This document shows positions 9,700-18,262 of a stretch of 64,000 bases of DNA, in pieces. The notes beneath the pieces were generated by a model. It ran no database searches and was not told the origin of the DNA. It was given only the letters and a program-made list of their open reading frames with translations. How positions within the stretch are numbered: position 1 is the first letter of the stretch; every line of letters starts with the position of its first letter. The stretch is taken from positions 310,001-374,000 of the forward strand of contig SNAP01000001.1 in NCBI GenBank assembly GCA_022496785.1, read 5' to 3'. The DNA is from Marinilabiliaceae bacterium JC040 (GTDB taxonomy: Bacteria > Bacteroidota > Bacteroidia > Bacteroidales > Marinifilaceae). The translations under genes and the position numbers were made by a program.

Positions 9700-10150
9700 T
9701 ATACTTAGATTGTAATTTGGTAATATCTTTAATTTTCATATTTCCATATAAACGTACCATGGTACATTCTCCTGCATCGCAAGCTATAATAACTAATTCT
9801 TTAATCTTCTTTTTATTACGACTTATTTTACCAAGAATTCTAACTCTTTCCTTATTGTCGTTTACTGAAAGAAGTACATCATATTTCTTATCACGTAAAT
9901 TTTTAATGCATTCTTTTATGGTTTTATGTTGCTTAGTATTACTAATAGGAGAAGTAATCACTTTTATCTTTTTTACTCCCATAGTATCAGTAAAACATCC
10001 TGCAAGAGTCATAGTAAACCAACCAAGATTAACTTTCTCGACATTAGGTTGCTTTTTTATGGTTCTATAAACCTTATCAACATTATCCGCTTTTGTTGTA
10101 ATTGTAAAAAGAATAAACAAACAACATAGTATGTATCTAAAATATTTCAT
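9692..10150 (-). CDS. DUF4252 domain protein (first copy in sigma-factor cassette)
   Basis: This is an exported DUF4252-type protein, first in the four-gene minus-strand cassette. I place the start at the ATG at 10150 because the protein then begins with a clean signal peptide (MKYFRYILCCLFILF, cleavage near TTKA). An in-frame ATG 39 bases upstream would only add a polar extension. The mature part ends with a family-like segment (KELVIIACDAGECTMVRLYG). It shares its overall plan with the cassette's other DUF4252 protein but is clearly diverged. It overlaps the sigma factor gene by 8 bases. Function is unknown; a secreted sensor or effector of the sigma pathway is possible. Confidence 0.68.
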   Translation of the reverse strand: MKYFRYILCCLFILFTITTKADNVDKVYRTIKKQPNVEKVNLGWFTMTLAGCFTDTMGVKKIKVITSPISNTKQHKTIKECIKNLRDKKYDVLLSVNDNKERVRILGKISRNKKKIKELVIIACDAGECTMVRLYGNMKIKDITKLQSKYND

Positions 10151-10231
10151 ATCTATAGTTTTTAAGTGTTTTGTTATTGAGGTCCTCATTATTAAGACGA
10201 AACAAAAAGACTATATGTTGCAATTTACAAT

Positions 10232-10272
10232 AAAAAAAGATCTCCTTTCAAATAAATAATGAAAGGAGATCT
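10232..10272 (-). terminator. Rho-independent terminator after S9 peptidase gene
   Basis: A perfect 12-bp stem has arms at 10238-10249 and 10261-10272 with an 11-base AT loop. Read on the minus strand it is followed by a run of seven T (10232-10238), the form of an intrinsic terminator for the S9 peptidase gene. Confidence 0.85.
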
Positions 10273-10316
10273 TGTATATCTATCTAATTATTAATTAGAT
10301 ATCTGTTTCAATAAGT

Positions 10317-12869
10317 TTATAAATTTTTTGTAGGATACATATCATTCCACCAATTTTCTTGACCTTTAAGGTATTTGTCGAAATATGATATAATTGTATT
10401 ATTCCACTTAATTCTTTGTTTATAATCGACAACAATATGATCTGAATCTTTTATAAATACCAATTCAACATCATTTCCTAATAATTTAAGAGCTGTGTAT
10501 AACTGAATAGATTGAGTTGTAGGAACATTAACATCTGCAGTACCATGAAGTAAAAGCATAGGAGTTTTTATTTTATCTGCATTGAAAAGAGCTGATTGAT
10601 CAACATATATATCTTTTCTATTCCATGGATAAGAATGTCCTGAAGCTTCTGTACTATATTGATATCCCCAATATCCATTACCCCAATATTCAGAGATATT
10701 ACTAATTCCAGCATGAGAAATAGCACATTTGAAAATATCAGTCTGAGTTTGTAAAAATTCAGTTGTAAAACCACCATAAGAAGCACCCATACAAGCTACT
10801 CTTCTTTTATCTGCAAAAGAATTATGTGCTGTAAAATCTTTTACACATTTAATAATTTCATCAGCTGTAATTTTACACCAGTTATTTTGATGTCTTGCAG
10901 AGAATTCTTGTCCGTAACCTGTTGTTCCACTTGGTTGAATAACATATACAACATAACCATTAGCAGCAAATAGGTTAAAAGGATATCTACCTCCGAAATA
11001 TCTTGAAACAGGAGATGTTCCTCCGTAATAATATACAATAACAGGATATAATCTATTAGAGTCGAAATTGCGAGGAAGATAATATCTACCTGTAACTCTT
11101 GTTCCAGATTCATCAGCATAATTCCATTCACGAACTTTACTGAAGTTTACATTCTTATATGTCTCTTGTTCTGGGAAAGAAATTAGTTTTGTTCCTTTAC
11201 GTGTGAAATCTGTAATATATGCTTTGTAAGGACTATTAACTGTACAAGAAATAAATGCAGCTTTACTACCATCAGCACTTATAGAAAAACCTCTTAATAC
11301 ATCACCAGGAACATCTATTTTAGAGAATTTTTTAGCTTTTATAGAATAATTAAAAGCATAAACATATTCAGTATCCTCTGCAGTAATTTTAATAGAATTA
11401 TCTGTTACCCACTTAGCACTACCTATACTAGGGTTGAATTTACGTGTTATAGCTTTAACTTTTTTAGATTTTAAATTATAAATATATAATTGTCCATCAT
11501 AATTGTTAGCCATTTGTCCTTTCTTAATATTCTCACCTTTTTTACCGAAGGCAGAAGGACCTGCTTGAATAAGTAATTCTTTTCCATTAGGAGAAAATTG
11601 GCAAGAAAGAGAATAGCTTCTATTTTTGAATAGAGTATCAACTTTCATACTATTTATATCCACTATATACACATTTTGTTTTGAGAAAGGATATTCAGTG
11701 TATGTAGGGCGAGAATTAGAAACTATTATATACTTAGAATCTTTACTTATGTCTTGAAGATTTAAACTTTTGTTTCCCCAGTTAATTAAAGATCTTTCTT
11801 TAGTATTCATATCATACTTATAAAGAGAAGTTCTATATCTGAAATATGGTTTTCTATCTTCTATTCCGTGAACTTTTCTTAAACTCCAATTCTTCTCAGA
11901 ATAATTCTTTGAGTGTCCATATATGAAATATGAATTATTATTTGCCCAAGTATAGTAATCAACATTGTGAAGATCTTTTGCAATTATTGATATCTTGTTG
12001 TTAACAACATCGTATTTATACATTGTTTGGCAATCAGCAGTATTCACCAACCACGAAAGATTATTAGTATTAGGCATCCATTTTAAACCTGAAATTCTCA
12101 TCTTTCTGAAAGAATAAATAATATCATTTGTTTTAGAATCCATAAGTTCATACCATCTTTCGCTTTTTCCTGTTTTTTCAGTAAATCTTGATTTAGAGAT
12201 TAATACATAATCACCTTTAGGAGAAATACTAAGACGACTTAGTTTAGTACCATTCATAATATCCTCAATTTTCATACCTCTTTCAGGAGAAGTACTATAT
12301 CTTGGAAGAGTATAGTTTTTATCATTGTCGAATTTTACTTTTGTTTTAAACAATTTCTCTTTTCCAGAAAGAGTTTTAACAATAATAGAATGCTTACCTG
12401 TTAATAAGTTTAGTTTTAATGTCTTTTTAATAGCTTTCTTCTTTGCAACAGCGTATGATTTAAGTCTTAATTTTCCATCAACATAAATTTCAGTAGGTAC
12501 ATATAAATCGAAATCAATAGCAAATTTTGAATATGATTCTACTTCAATATAAGATGCATAATAAGAAATATACTTCTTATCAGATTTCTTAGAAGAACTA
12601 ACGATATCCTTAGCAGATACTTCTTTCCAAGTAGGCATATTTTTTATATTCAAAAAATGTAAACCCTTAGTAGGAGTCATACTTTTTACTGAATGTGAAT
12701 TGAAAAGTACTAGTTTATTAACATCAAATACTTGATTGTTAACATTCTTTTCTTTGGCTAGTATAGGTTTTATAGTTTTTAAACCTTCAACTCTAAGCCA
12801 TTTGTTAAGATTATCTGCATGCGAACTGATGCTAGCAAATAATAATAACACGATAAATAAATGTCTCAT
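10317..12869 (-). CDS. S9 family prolyl oligopeptidase-type serine peptidase (secreted)
   Basis: This is an exported serine peptidase of the prolyl oligopeptidase/dipeptidyl peptidase group. A signal peptide spans about residues 1-18 (MRHLFIVLLLFASISSHA). The middle (about 190-590) is a beta-propeller of WD-like blades, such as ISPKGDYVLISKS. The C-terminal alpha/beta-hydrolase domain holds the nucleophile in GASYGGF (Ser 697), the acid in LLLHGTADVNVP and the histidine in DSDHIV. All triad residues are present and the 850 residues fit the family. It probably degrades peptides in the periplasm. It is transcribed alone: a promoter-like element lies 29 bases upstream and a strong terminator follows. 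Confidence 0.9.
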   Translation of the reverse strand: MRHLFIVLLLFASISSHADNLNKWLRVEGLKTIKPILAKEKNVNNQVFDVNKLVLFNSHSVKSMTPTKGLHFLNIKNMPTWKEVSAKDIVSSSKKSDKKYISYYASYIEVESYSKFAIDFDLYVPTEIYVDGKLRLKSYAVAKKKAIKKTLKLNLLTGKHSIIVKTLSGKEKLFKTKVKFDNDKNYTLPRYSTSPERGMKIEDIMNGTKLSRLSISPKGDYVLISKSRFTEKTGKSERWYELMDSKTNDIIYSFRKMRISGLKWMPNTNNLSWLVNTADCQTMYKYDVVNNKISIIAKDLHNVDYYTWANNNSYFIYGHSKNYSEKNWSLRKVHGIEDRKPYFRYRTSLYKYDMNTKERSLINWGNKSLNLQDISKDSKYIIVSNSRPTYTEYPFSKQNVYIVDINSMKVDTLFKNRSYSLSCQFSPNGKELLIQAGPSAFGKKGENIKKGQMANNYDGQLYIYNLKSKKVKAITRKFNPSIGSAKWVTDNSIKITAEDTEYVYAFNYSIKAKKFSKIDVPGDVLRGFSISADGSKAAFISCTVNSPYKAYITDFTRKGTKLISFPEQETYKNVNFSKVREWNYADESGTRVTGRYYLPRNFDSNRLYPVIVYYYGGTSPVSRYFGGRYPFNLFAANGYVVYVIQPSGTTGYGQEFSARHQNNWCKITADEIIKCVKDFTAHNSFADKRRVACMGASYGGFTTEFLQTQTDIFKCAISHAGISNISEYWGNGYWGYQYSTEASGHSYPWNRKDIYVDQSALFNADKIKTPMLLLHGTADVNVPTTQSIQLYTALKLLGNDVELVFIKDSDHIVVDYKQRIKWNNTIISYFDKYLKGQENWWNDMYPTKNL

Positions 12870-12897
12870 AATTTATATAATTTAATTTCAAACTACT

Positions 12898-12905
12898 CAA
12901 AGATA
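12898..12905 (-). promoter_or_regulatory. -7 promoter element (TATCTTTG) with overlapping palindrome, S9 peptidase
   Basis: On the minus strand TATCTTTG matches the Bacteroidota -7 consensus TAnnTTTG and lies 29 bases before the S9 peptidase start. A perfect palindrome, aagatat-a-atatctt (12900-12914), overlaps it and could bind a regulator. I see no good TTTG at -33. Confidence 0.5.
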
Positions 12906-13053
12906 TAATATCTTGAAGACATATTTCATATTTATTCAATTCATTTTAATTGTTAAAAACTAGGTGTAATACATAACATAAGCCTCTCTAATTTCTTTAA
13001 TCCTATTATTTTTCTTAAATTTCGAATTGAACTAAACTCTTAAATTAAGGTGT

Positions 13054-14373
13054 ATGAAAAAAAGAATAGCATTCCTATTTATGATAGTGATGTGCATAGT
13101 ATTCTTTTGCTGTAAAGGATTACTTCTAGATAAGAAATATCTAAAAACTATAGCATCTCCAATATTTGTAAAAAAGCAAATTGATAGTATCAGTATAAAA
13201 AATTATATACCTACGGATATTAGAATTAAGAAGGTTAAAATAGGTGATAGTATTTCTGTACAGATAAAGGCAGATTCAACATCTCTACTACTTGATTATA
13301 CTAAATTTAAATCTCCAATTTCAAATGTACATTTAAAGACAAATAAGGGAGATTTTGACATACCTATTATCAATTCTAAATTTAATACTAAAGATTCAAT
13401 ACCTGAACTAGAATATGTGAAGCAATCAAAAATTCACGTATCATTCAGAATAAAAAATCATTACGACTCAATATTTTTATATATAAACAATAAGCTATAC
13501 GACAATAGTTTAATAAAAAAGAAAGGCAAGCTATATAAATTTATTCTTCCTTTAGTATTGAAAGATATTCCATATGGTTGTATAAGAATATATGCTTATA
13601 GCAAAGAAAAAGGTTTATCAAAAGAGCTTTATATACCTATTCAAGAAAATCGTATAATAGAAGATACCGAGGATATTATTGATGATTCAGAGAAGGACGA
13701 TTTATCTAAGATACTTTTGTCTGAGAAAGATTATGCATACTTCTATCTTAGAGCATTTAATTCATTTGTTAGTTTAAAATACTCTTTTGGATATCTAGAT
13801 AAAAAACTACAAAATACATTATTGAAATATGGAATAAATAGAATAGCTCCAAGAGTAGATAATCACAGATATTATGAAGTGAACTTTTCAAATCTTTTAA
13901 GAATAAATACCGATATTCAAAAATACCTTAATCGACATAAAAAGCTTAAGAAATATAAAAATAAAATAAGGCAAATAAATATGTTGAACATATACATGTT
14001 AACAATACCAGGGATGCCTTCATATTACTATAAGCAAAATGAGAATATGCTAGCTAAAGATTCAAGAGAAATGAGTGTTGACAACTTATTAAAATTGAGA
14101 AAAGAAAATTTAGCTTTAGTATTTGGTAATTTTAAAGTAGTAAGAATAGATAAAAACACATATGCATATATAAGGATATATAAAGATGATTTTGCGATAT
14201 GTATATTCAATAAATCGAATTATATGGAGAAATTATGTTTTAAGATAGAAGAACTAAAAAGGATAAAGAAATCAACATCACTATTTAATAGTCGTTTCGA
14301 TATAGTTAAAGACAATTTACTAATTAAAGTGCAACCAAATAGTGCTGAAGTCATATACGGGAAAATTTCCTAA
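13054..14373 (+). CDS. Degenerate GH13 alpha-amylase-like protein lacking the catalytic core
   Basis: The C-terminal third of this exported protein looks like the end of a GH13 alpha-amylase. It has LTIPGMPSYYY (about 314-324), resembling the family's conserved strand-8 LTLPGIPxIYYG. A LLKLRKENLALVFGNF segment follows (about 345-360), then a domain C-like strand pattern ending in an AEVI motif. The catalytic barrel that should precede this is missing: only about 90 residues separate the N-terminal beta-rich domain (about 40-210) from the match. I find none of the catalytic motifs with Asp/Glu (DxVxNH, GxRxD, ExxH). The N-terminus is hydrophobic and Cys-rich (about 5-24), a signal or lipoprotein-like sequence. 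It is therefore probably a non-enzymatic, perhaps glycan-binding, derivative. The assignment rests on motif recognition only. Confidence 0.6.
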   Translation: MKKRIAFLFMIVMCIVFFCCKGLLLDKKYLKTIASPIFVKKQIDSISIKNYIPTDIRIKKVKIGDSISVQIKADSTSLLLDYTKFKSPISNVHLKTNKGDFDIPIINSKFNTKDSIPELEYVKQSKIHVSFRIKNHYDSIFLYINNKLYDNSLIKKKGKLYKFILPLVLKDIPYGCIRIYAYSKEKGLSKELYIPIQENRIIEDTEDIIDDSEKDDLSKILLSEKDYAYFYLRAFNSFVSLKYSFGYLDKKLQNTLLKYGINRIAPRVDNHRYYEVNFSNLLRINTDIQKYLNRHKKLKKYKNKIRQINMLNIYMLTIPGMPSYYYKQNENMLAKDSREMSVDNLLKLRKENLALVFGNFKVVRIDKNTYAYIRIYKDDFAICIFNKSNYMEKLCFKIEELKRIKKSTSLFNSRFDIVKDNLLIKVQPNSAEVIYGKIS

Positions 14374-14410
14374 GTTTGTAAAAAAGAAAAAACAAATAAT
14401 TATTGATAAT

Positions 14411-15715
14411 ATGGAAGATACTAAAGTATTAGCTCAAGACTTAATAGATTTTATTGATGAGAGTCCAAGTCCTTATCATGTAATTGAAAATGCAAAAGAA
14501 TTACTTGATAAGAATGGTTTTGAACATTTATGTACAGGAGAGAAATGGGATATTAAAAAAGGTGGTAAATACTATGTAACAAAGAACGATTCAGCTCTTT
14601 TTGCTTTTGTTCCTGGAACAGGTGCAATTGAAGAGGATGGATTTAAGATAGTAAGTGCTCACACCGATTCTCCTACATTTAGAATTAAGCCAAAGGCAGA
14701 GATGACAGTAGAGGGAAAATATCTAAAATTAAACACTGAAGTATATGGAGGTCCAATCCTATACACATGGTTTGATAGACCACTATCACTTGCCGGAAGA
14801 GTATTTCTAAAGTCTGATAATATTTTAAAGCCAGAATGTCGATTAATTAAATTCGATCGTCCAATCTTATTCATACCTCATTTAGCTTATCATTTTAATA
14901 GAGCTGTAAACGACAAAGGTAATCCACTTAGCAAGCAAAAAGATATGCTTCCTGTTGTACAGACAATAAATGATAAATTTGAGAAAGACAATTTCTTAGT
15001 AGAACTTATAGCTAAAGAATTAGGTGTAGATTCTAAACAAATTGCAGATTTCGATTTAACCCTATTTGAATTCGAAAAAGGATGTATTATGGGATTAAAC
15101 GAAGAATTTATATCAAGTGGTAAACTAGATGATTTAGCTATGGCATATGGAGGATTAAGAGCTCTTCTTAGTTCAAAAGAATGTAAAGCAACAAAAGTAC
15201 TTGCACTATTTGATAACGAAGAATGTGGAAGTGGAACAAAACAAGGAGCAGGATCTCCAGTACTTAAAAACATATTAGTACGTCAGAATTTAGCACAAGG
15301 AGGCAGTCACGAAGATTACTTTAGAGCATTAGAGCATTCATTTATGATATCAGCTGATATGGCTCATGCACTTCATCCAAATTATGCTGAGAAACACGAT
15401 CCAACAAACCATCCACATATGAATGCTGGTCCAGTAATTAAGATACATGCAAATCAAAAATACATTACAGATGGACAATCTGAAAGTGTATTTGAAATGA
15501 TATGTGAAAAAGCTGGAGTACCATGTCAGAAATATGTAAACGATTCAGATATGCTTGGAGGTTCAACATTAGGAAATATACTATTAGCACAAATGGATAT
15601 TAAAGGTGTTGATATAGGTAATCCAATGTGGGGAATGCATTCTGTAAGAGAAACAGGAGGAGTAGACGATCAGACCTACGTAACGAAAGCATTTGAAACA
15701 TTTTACAATTTATAA
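14411..15715 (+). CDS. M18 family aminopeptidase
   Basis: This is a cytosolic zinc aminopeptidase of family M18 (aspartyl aminopeptidase type). It removes N-terminal, often acidic, residues from peptides. Metal-site motifs are visible in order: SAHTDSPTFR (about 83-92), DNEECGSGTK (about 275-284), SADMAHALHPNY (about 316-327) and WGMHSVRE near the C-terminus. I use the ATG at 14411 (MEDTKVLAQDL). A longer frame from 14342 overlaps the previous gene and adds a Lys-rich extension unlike the family. The resulting 434 residues are typical. A UUCG hairpin follows the stop. Confidence 0.92.
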   Translation: MEDTKVLAQDLIDFIDESPSPYHVIENAKELLDKNGFEHLCTGEKWDIKKGGKYYVTKNDSALFAFVPGTGAIEEDGFKIVSAHTDSPTFRIKPKAEMTVEGKYLKLNTEVYGGPILYTWFDRPLSLAGRVFLKSDNILKPECRLIKFDRPILFIPHLAYHFNRAVNDKGNPLSKQKDMLPVVQTINDKFEKDNFLVELIAKELGVDSKQIADFDLTLFEFEKGCIMGLNEEFISSGKLDDLAMAYGGLRALLSSKECKATKVLALFDNEECGSGTKQGAGSPVLKNILVRQNLAQGGSHEDYFRALEHSFMISADMAHALHPNYAEKHDPTNHPHMNAGPVIKIHANQKYITDGQSESVFEMICEKAGVPCQKYVNDSDMLGGSTLGNILLAQMDIKGVDIGNPMWGMHSVRETGGVDDQTYVTKAFETFYNL

Positions 15716-15723
15716 TAAAACAT

Positions 15724-15745
15724 AGGCTACTTCGGTAGCCTTTAT
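15724..15745 (+). terminator. UUCG-loop hairpin after M18 aminopeptidase gene
   Basis: Arms aggctac (15724-15730) and gtagcct (15735-15741) close a ttcg tetraloop and are followed by a short T run. It sits just after the M18 stop and 10 bases before the phosphatase start, so it is probably a terminator, perhaps leaky. Confidence 0.7.
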
Positions 15746-15754
15746 ACATTTACT

Positions 15755-17239
15755 ATGAAAAGAACTTATAAGATACTATTAGTAGCTCTAGTAGTTATAT
15801 TTACAGGTATCTACATAACCAAACAAAATTCTAAAGAAGGAAAACATCCCAAATATATTTTCTATTTTATTGGAGATGGATTTGGAGTGACACAAGCAGA
15901 ATTAGCAAATCACTATCTAAAAATTACACAGGGAGATACAGCATCTTTGAACATGTATAAATTTCCTGATCTTGGTTTATATGAAACACATTGTACTAAC
16001 AGATATATTACAGGATCTGCAGCAGCAGGAACAGCATTATCAACAGGACATAAAACATCTGTTAATACAATAGGAATGGCATCAGACAAAAAGACTCCTC
16101 TTAAAACTATTGCAGAGAAACTTAGAGATAATGGTTTTAAGATAGGTATAGTAACATCGGTGTCTGTAGATCATGCAACTCCAGCAGCATTTTATGCTCA
16201 TCAACCAAGTCGTCAGATGTATTACAATATCTCTTTAGATATGAGTAAAAGCGAATTCAACTATTTTGGAGGAGGAGGATTTCTTCATCCTAATGGAGAT
16301 GGAAAAATCAACGAAGATGATGTACGTGCAAATCTAGGTCTTTCAGCAGGAAATGAAGTAAAAGACAAACCAAGTTCAATATCAGTAGCTAAGAAAAGAG
16401 GTTATAAAGTAGTTAAAACTAAATCTGAATTCAATAGTCTTAAAAAAGGAGATGACAAGGTCTTAGTTTTTGCACCAAGATGTGCAGGAGGAAAGAGTTT
16501 GTTATATACAATAGATCAAGAAGAAGGAGATTTAAGTCTTCCAGAATTAACACAAAAAGGAATTGAGCTATTAGATAATAGCACAGGATTCTTTATGATG
16601 GTAGAAGGAGGTAAAATTGATTGGGCATGTCATGCAAATGATGCATTAACAACAATTCATGAAGTACTTCAATTTGATGCCTCTATAAAGAAAGCAATTG
16701 AATTTTATAAGAAACATCCTGATGAAACTTTAATAATTGTTTGTGGAGATCATGAAACAGGAGGACTTACTTTAGGTTATGCTGGTACTCATTATGAATC
16801 GTACCATCATATTCTTAAGAATCAGAAGATGTCTTATGAAATGTATGCGAAGAAAGTTGCTTTATTTAGAAAGAATAATACTTCTTTCTCAAAAGCAATG
16901 GAAAATGTAGAGAAAAACTTTGGTTTAGGTAAGAAAGGTTTAGAACTAACAAAACTTGAAATGCAAAACCTTAAAGAAGCATATAGAATGAGTATGATTC
17001 CTAGAAATAAGAGAATTGAAGATGAAGCATTCTTCTTGAAATATGGTTATGAAGATCCTTTCACTACTATGGTAGTTAAAACTCTAGATCATAAAGCAGG
17101 AATATCGTGGACAACATATTCTCATACAGCTTCTCCCCTACCAGCAAGAGCGACAGGTGTTGGTAGTAGATACTTTAGAGGGTTCTTCGACAATACTGAT
17201 GTCCCTAAAAAGATTGAAAAAGCGGCTGGTTTAAAATAG
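15755..17239 (+). CDS. Alkaline phosphatase (PhoA superfamily), exported
   Basis: This is a secreted phosphomonoesterase of the alkaline phosphatase family. An N-terminal membrane or signal segment spans about residues 5-22. Metal and active-site motifs are visible: FIGDGFGVTQ (about 37-46, Asp ligand), TGSAAAGTALSTGHKT (about 86-101, nucleophilic Ser), VEGGKIDWACH (Asp/His ligands) and CGDHETGG. A late HTASPLP-type segment matches the family's last metal histidine. The residue before the nucleophile is Gly where E. coli PhoA has Asp. A loop at about 173-183 (NGDGKINEDDV) resembles an EF-hand or dockerin calcium loop. The 494 residues are normal. Confidence 0.9.
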   Translation: MKRTYKILLVALVVIFTGIYITKQNSKEGKHPKYIFYFIGDGFGVTQAELANHYLKITQGDTASLNMYKFPDLGLYETHCTNRYITGSAAAGTALSTGHKTSVNTIGMASDKKTPLKTIAEKLRDNGFKIGIVTSVSVDHATPAAFYAHQPSRQMYYNISLDMSKSEFNYFGGGGFLHPNGDGKINEDDVRANLGLSAGNEVKDKPSSISVAKKRGYKVVKTKSEFNSLKKGDDKVLVFAPRCAGGKSLLYTIDQEEGDLSLPELTQKGIELLDNSTGFFMMVEGGKIDWACHANDALTTIHEVLQFDASIKKAIEFYKKHPDETLIIVCGDHETGGLTLGYAGTHYESYHHILKNQKMSYEMYAKKVALFRKNNTSFSKAMENVEKNFGLGKKGLELTKLEMQNLKEAYRMSMIPRNKRIEDEAFFLKYGYEDPFTTMVVKTLDHKAGISWTTYSHTASPLPARATGVGSRYFRGFFDNTDVPKKIEKAAGLK

Positions 17240-17264
17240 TAATTACTATTATTCTAATATATTT

Positions 17265-17299
17265 AACCCCCCTCAAAAGATTGTTCTTTTGAGGGGGTT
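17265..17299 (+). terminator. Strong intrinsic terminator after alkaline phosphatase gene
   Basis: A GC-rich stem of about 15 bp (arms 17265-17280 and 17285-17299; one extra C on the left) encloses a ttgt loop. It follows the phosphatase stop by 25 bases and lies between convergent genes, so it may act in both directions. Confidence 0.85.
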
Positions 17300-17322
17300 G
17301 TATATATGTGGATTGTTTATTG

Positions 17323-17511
17323 TTATTTCCTAAATCGTTTTGTTTTATATATAAAAACTTCATATGATGTAAACAGAATAGCATATACACTTGATATTAT
17401 CAAATTATGTAATAATGATCTATCTGAATGAAGTAAAGTTTCAACAATAAAAGCAAGTGATAAACAGATTAAAAATATGATATTAAATTGTTTGATTTGG
17501 TTTTTATTCAT
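17323..17511 (-). CDS. Small two-helix membrane protein, unknown
   Basis: A 62-residue frame encodes two hydrophobic helices (about 10-24 and 34-52) with positively charged ends, terminating in KTKRFRK. I recognise no family. It lies between a strong terminator and the start of a divergent potassium channel gene, in a stretch otherwise empty of genes. The balance of charged ends and hydrophobic helices looks like a real small membrane protein rather than chance. No convincing promoter is seen. Confidence 0.45.
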   Translation of the reverse strand: MNKNQIKQFNIIFLICLSLAFIVETLLHSDRSLLHNLIISSVYAILFTSYEVFIYKTKRFRK

Positions 17512-17572
17512 TTTTAATTAATTTTATTTAGTATCGCAATTTACAACTTATTCAATAATAAACAAAACATAT

Positions 17573-18262
17573 ATGTATCTTACAAAGAATTTAGATAAGC
17601 AATCAAGACAATTCAGCTGGGAGTATTTCATGTTAATGCTATCTCTTTATGTATTAATTGAATTGACTATTGAAATAATATATCCAATTAGTGAACCTAC
17701 ATTAAGATTATTAGAAAAAATAGATTTTATAATTTGTATTATCTTTCAAATAGATTTCTTTTATTTCCTATATCATTCAGATAATAAGAAGAAATATCTT
17801 AAAACAAGATGGATAGATTTTGTATCGTCTATACCTTTTATAGGTCTACTAAGATGTTTCCGTTTAGCAAAAGTTATTCGTGTTGTACGTTTATTAAGAG
17901 TTTTTAGAATTCTAAGAGCTAGTAAAGCAATATTGTATATAATAAGATGGCTTTCAAATAATAAAATGATTAGTGTTTTTGTATCATATATTCTGATATT
18001 AACTGTAATCTTGTTCTTTTCTTCTCTTGCTATGTATAGCATTGAAAAAGATATTAATGATAATATAAATGAATTCTTTGATGCCTTCTGGTGGTCGTTT
18101 ATTACTGTTACTTCAGTAGGTTATGGCGATATATATCCTGTAACAAAACTTGGTAAAGTTATTGCTATGGTACTTACTTTATCTGGTATGGGGTTGTTTT
18201 CTCTTATAACAGCAGAGCTCTCTGCTAAGTTTATTTGCCAAATAAGAAAAGGAAATATCTAA
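17573..18262 (+). CDS. Voltage-gated-type potassium channel (six transmembrane helices)
   Basis: This is an inner membrane ion channel subunit. Helices S1-S3 lie in the first 80 residues. An S4-like segment with regularly spaced arginines follows (CFRLAKVIRVVRLLRVFRI, about 97-115). The pore loop with the selectivity filter TSVGYGD is at about 181-187, just before the last helix. At 229 residues it matches small bacterial Kv-like channels without a cytoplasmic domain. The filter TxGYGD indicates K+ selectivity, with Val in the usual position. Its stop overlaps the stop of a convergent lipoprotein gene by 4 bases. Confidence 0.9.
   Translation: MYLTKNLDKQSRQFSWEYFMLMLSLYVLIELTIEIIYPISEPTLRLLEKIDFIICIIFQIDFFYFLYHSDNKKKYLKTRWIDFVSSIPFIGLLRCFRLAKVIRVVRLLRVFRILRASKAILYIIRWLSNNKMISVFVSYILILTVILFFSSLAMYSIEKDINDNINEFFDAFWWSFITVTSVGYGDIYPVTKLGKVIAMVLTLSGMGLFSLITAELSAKFICQIRKGNI

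Noticed and set aside
14890-15273. 127-residue minus-strand frame inside the M18 aminopeptidase gene
   Set aside because: It lies wholly opposite a well-supported conserved gene and is Ser/Leu-rich as antisense frames often are.
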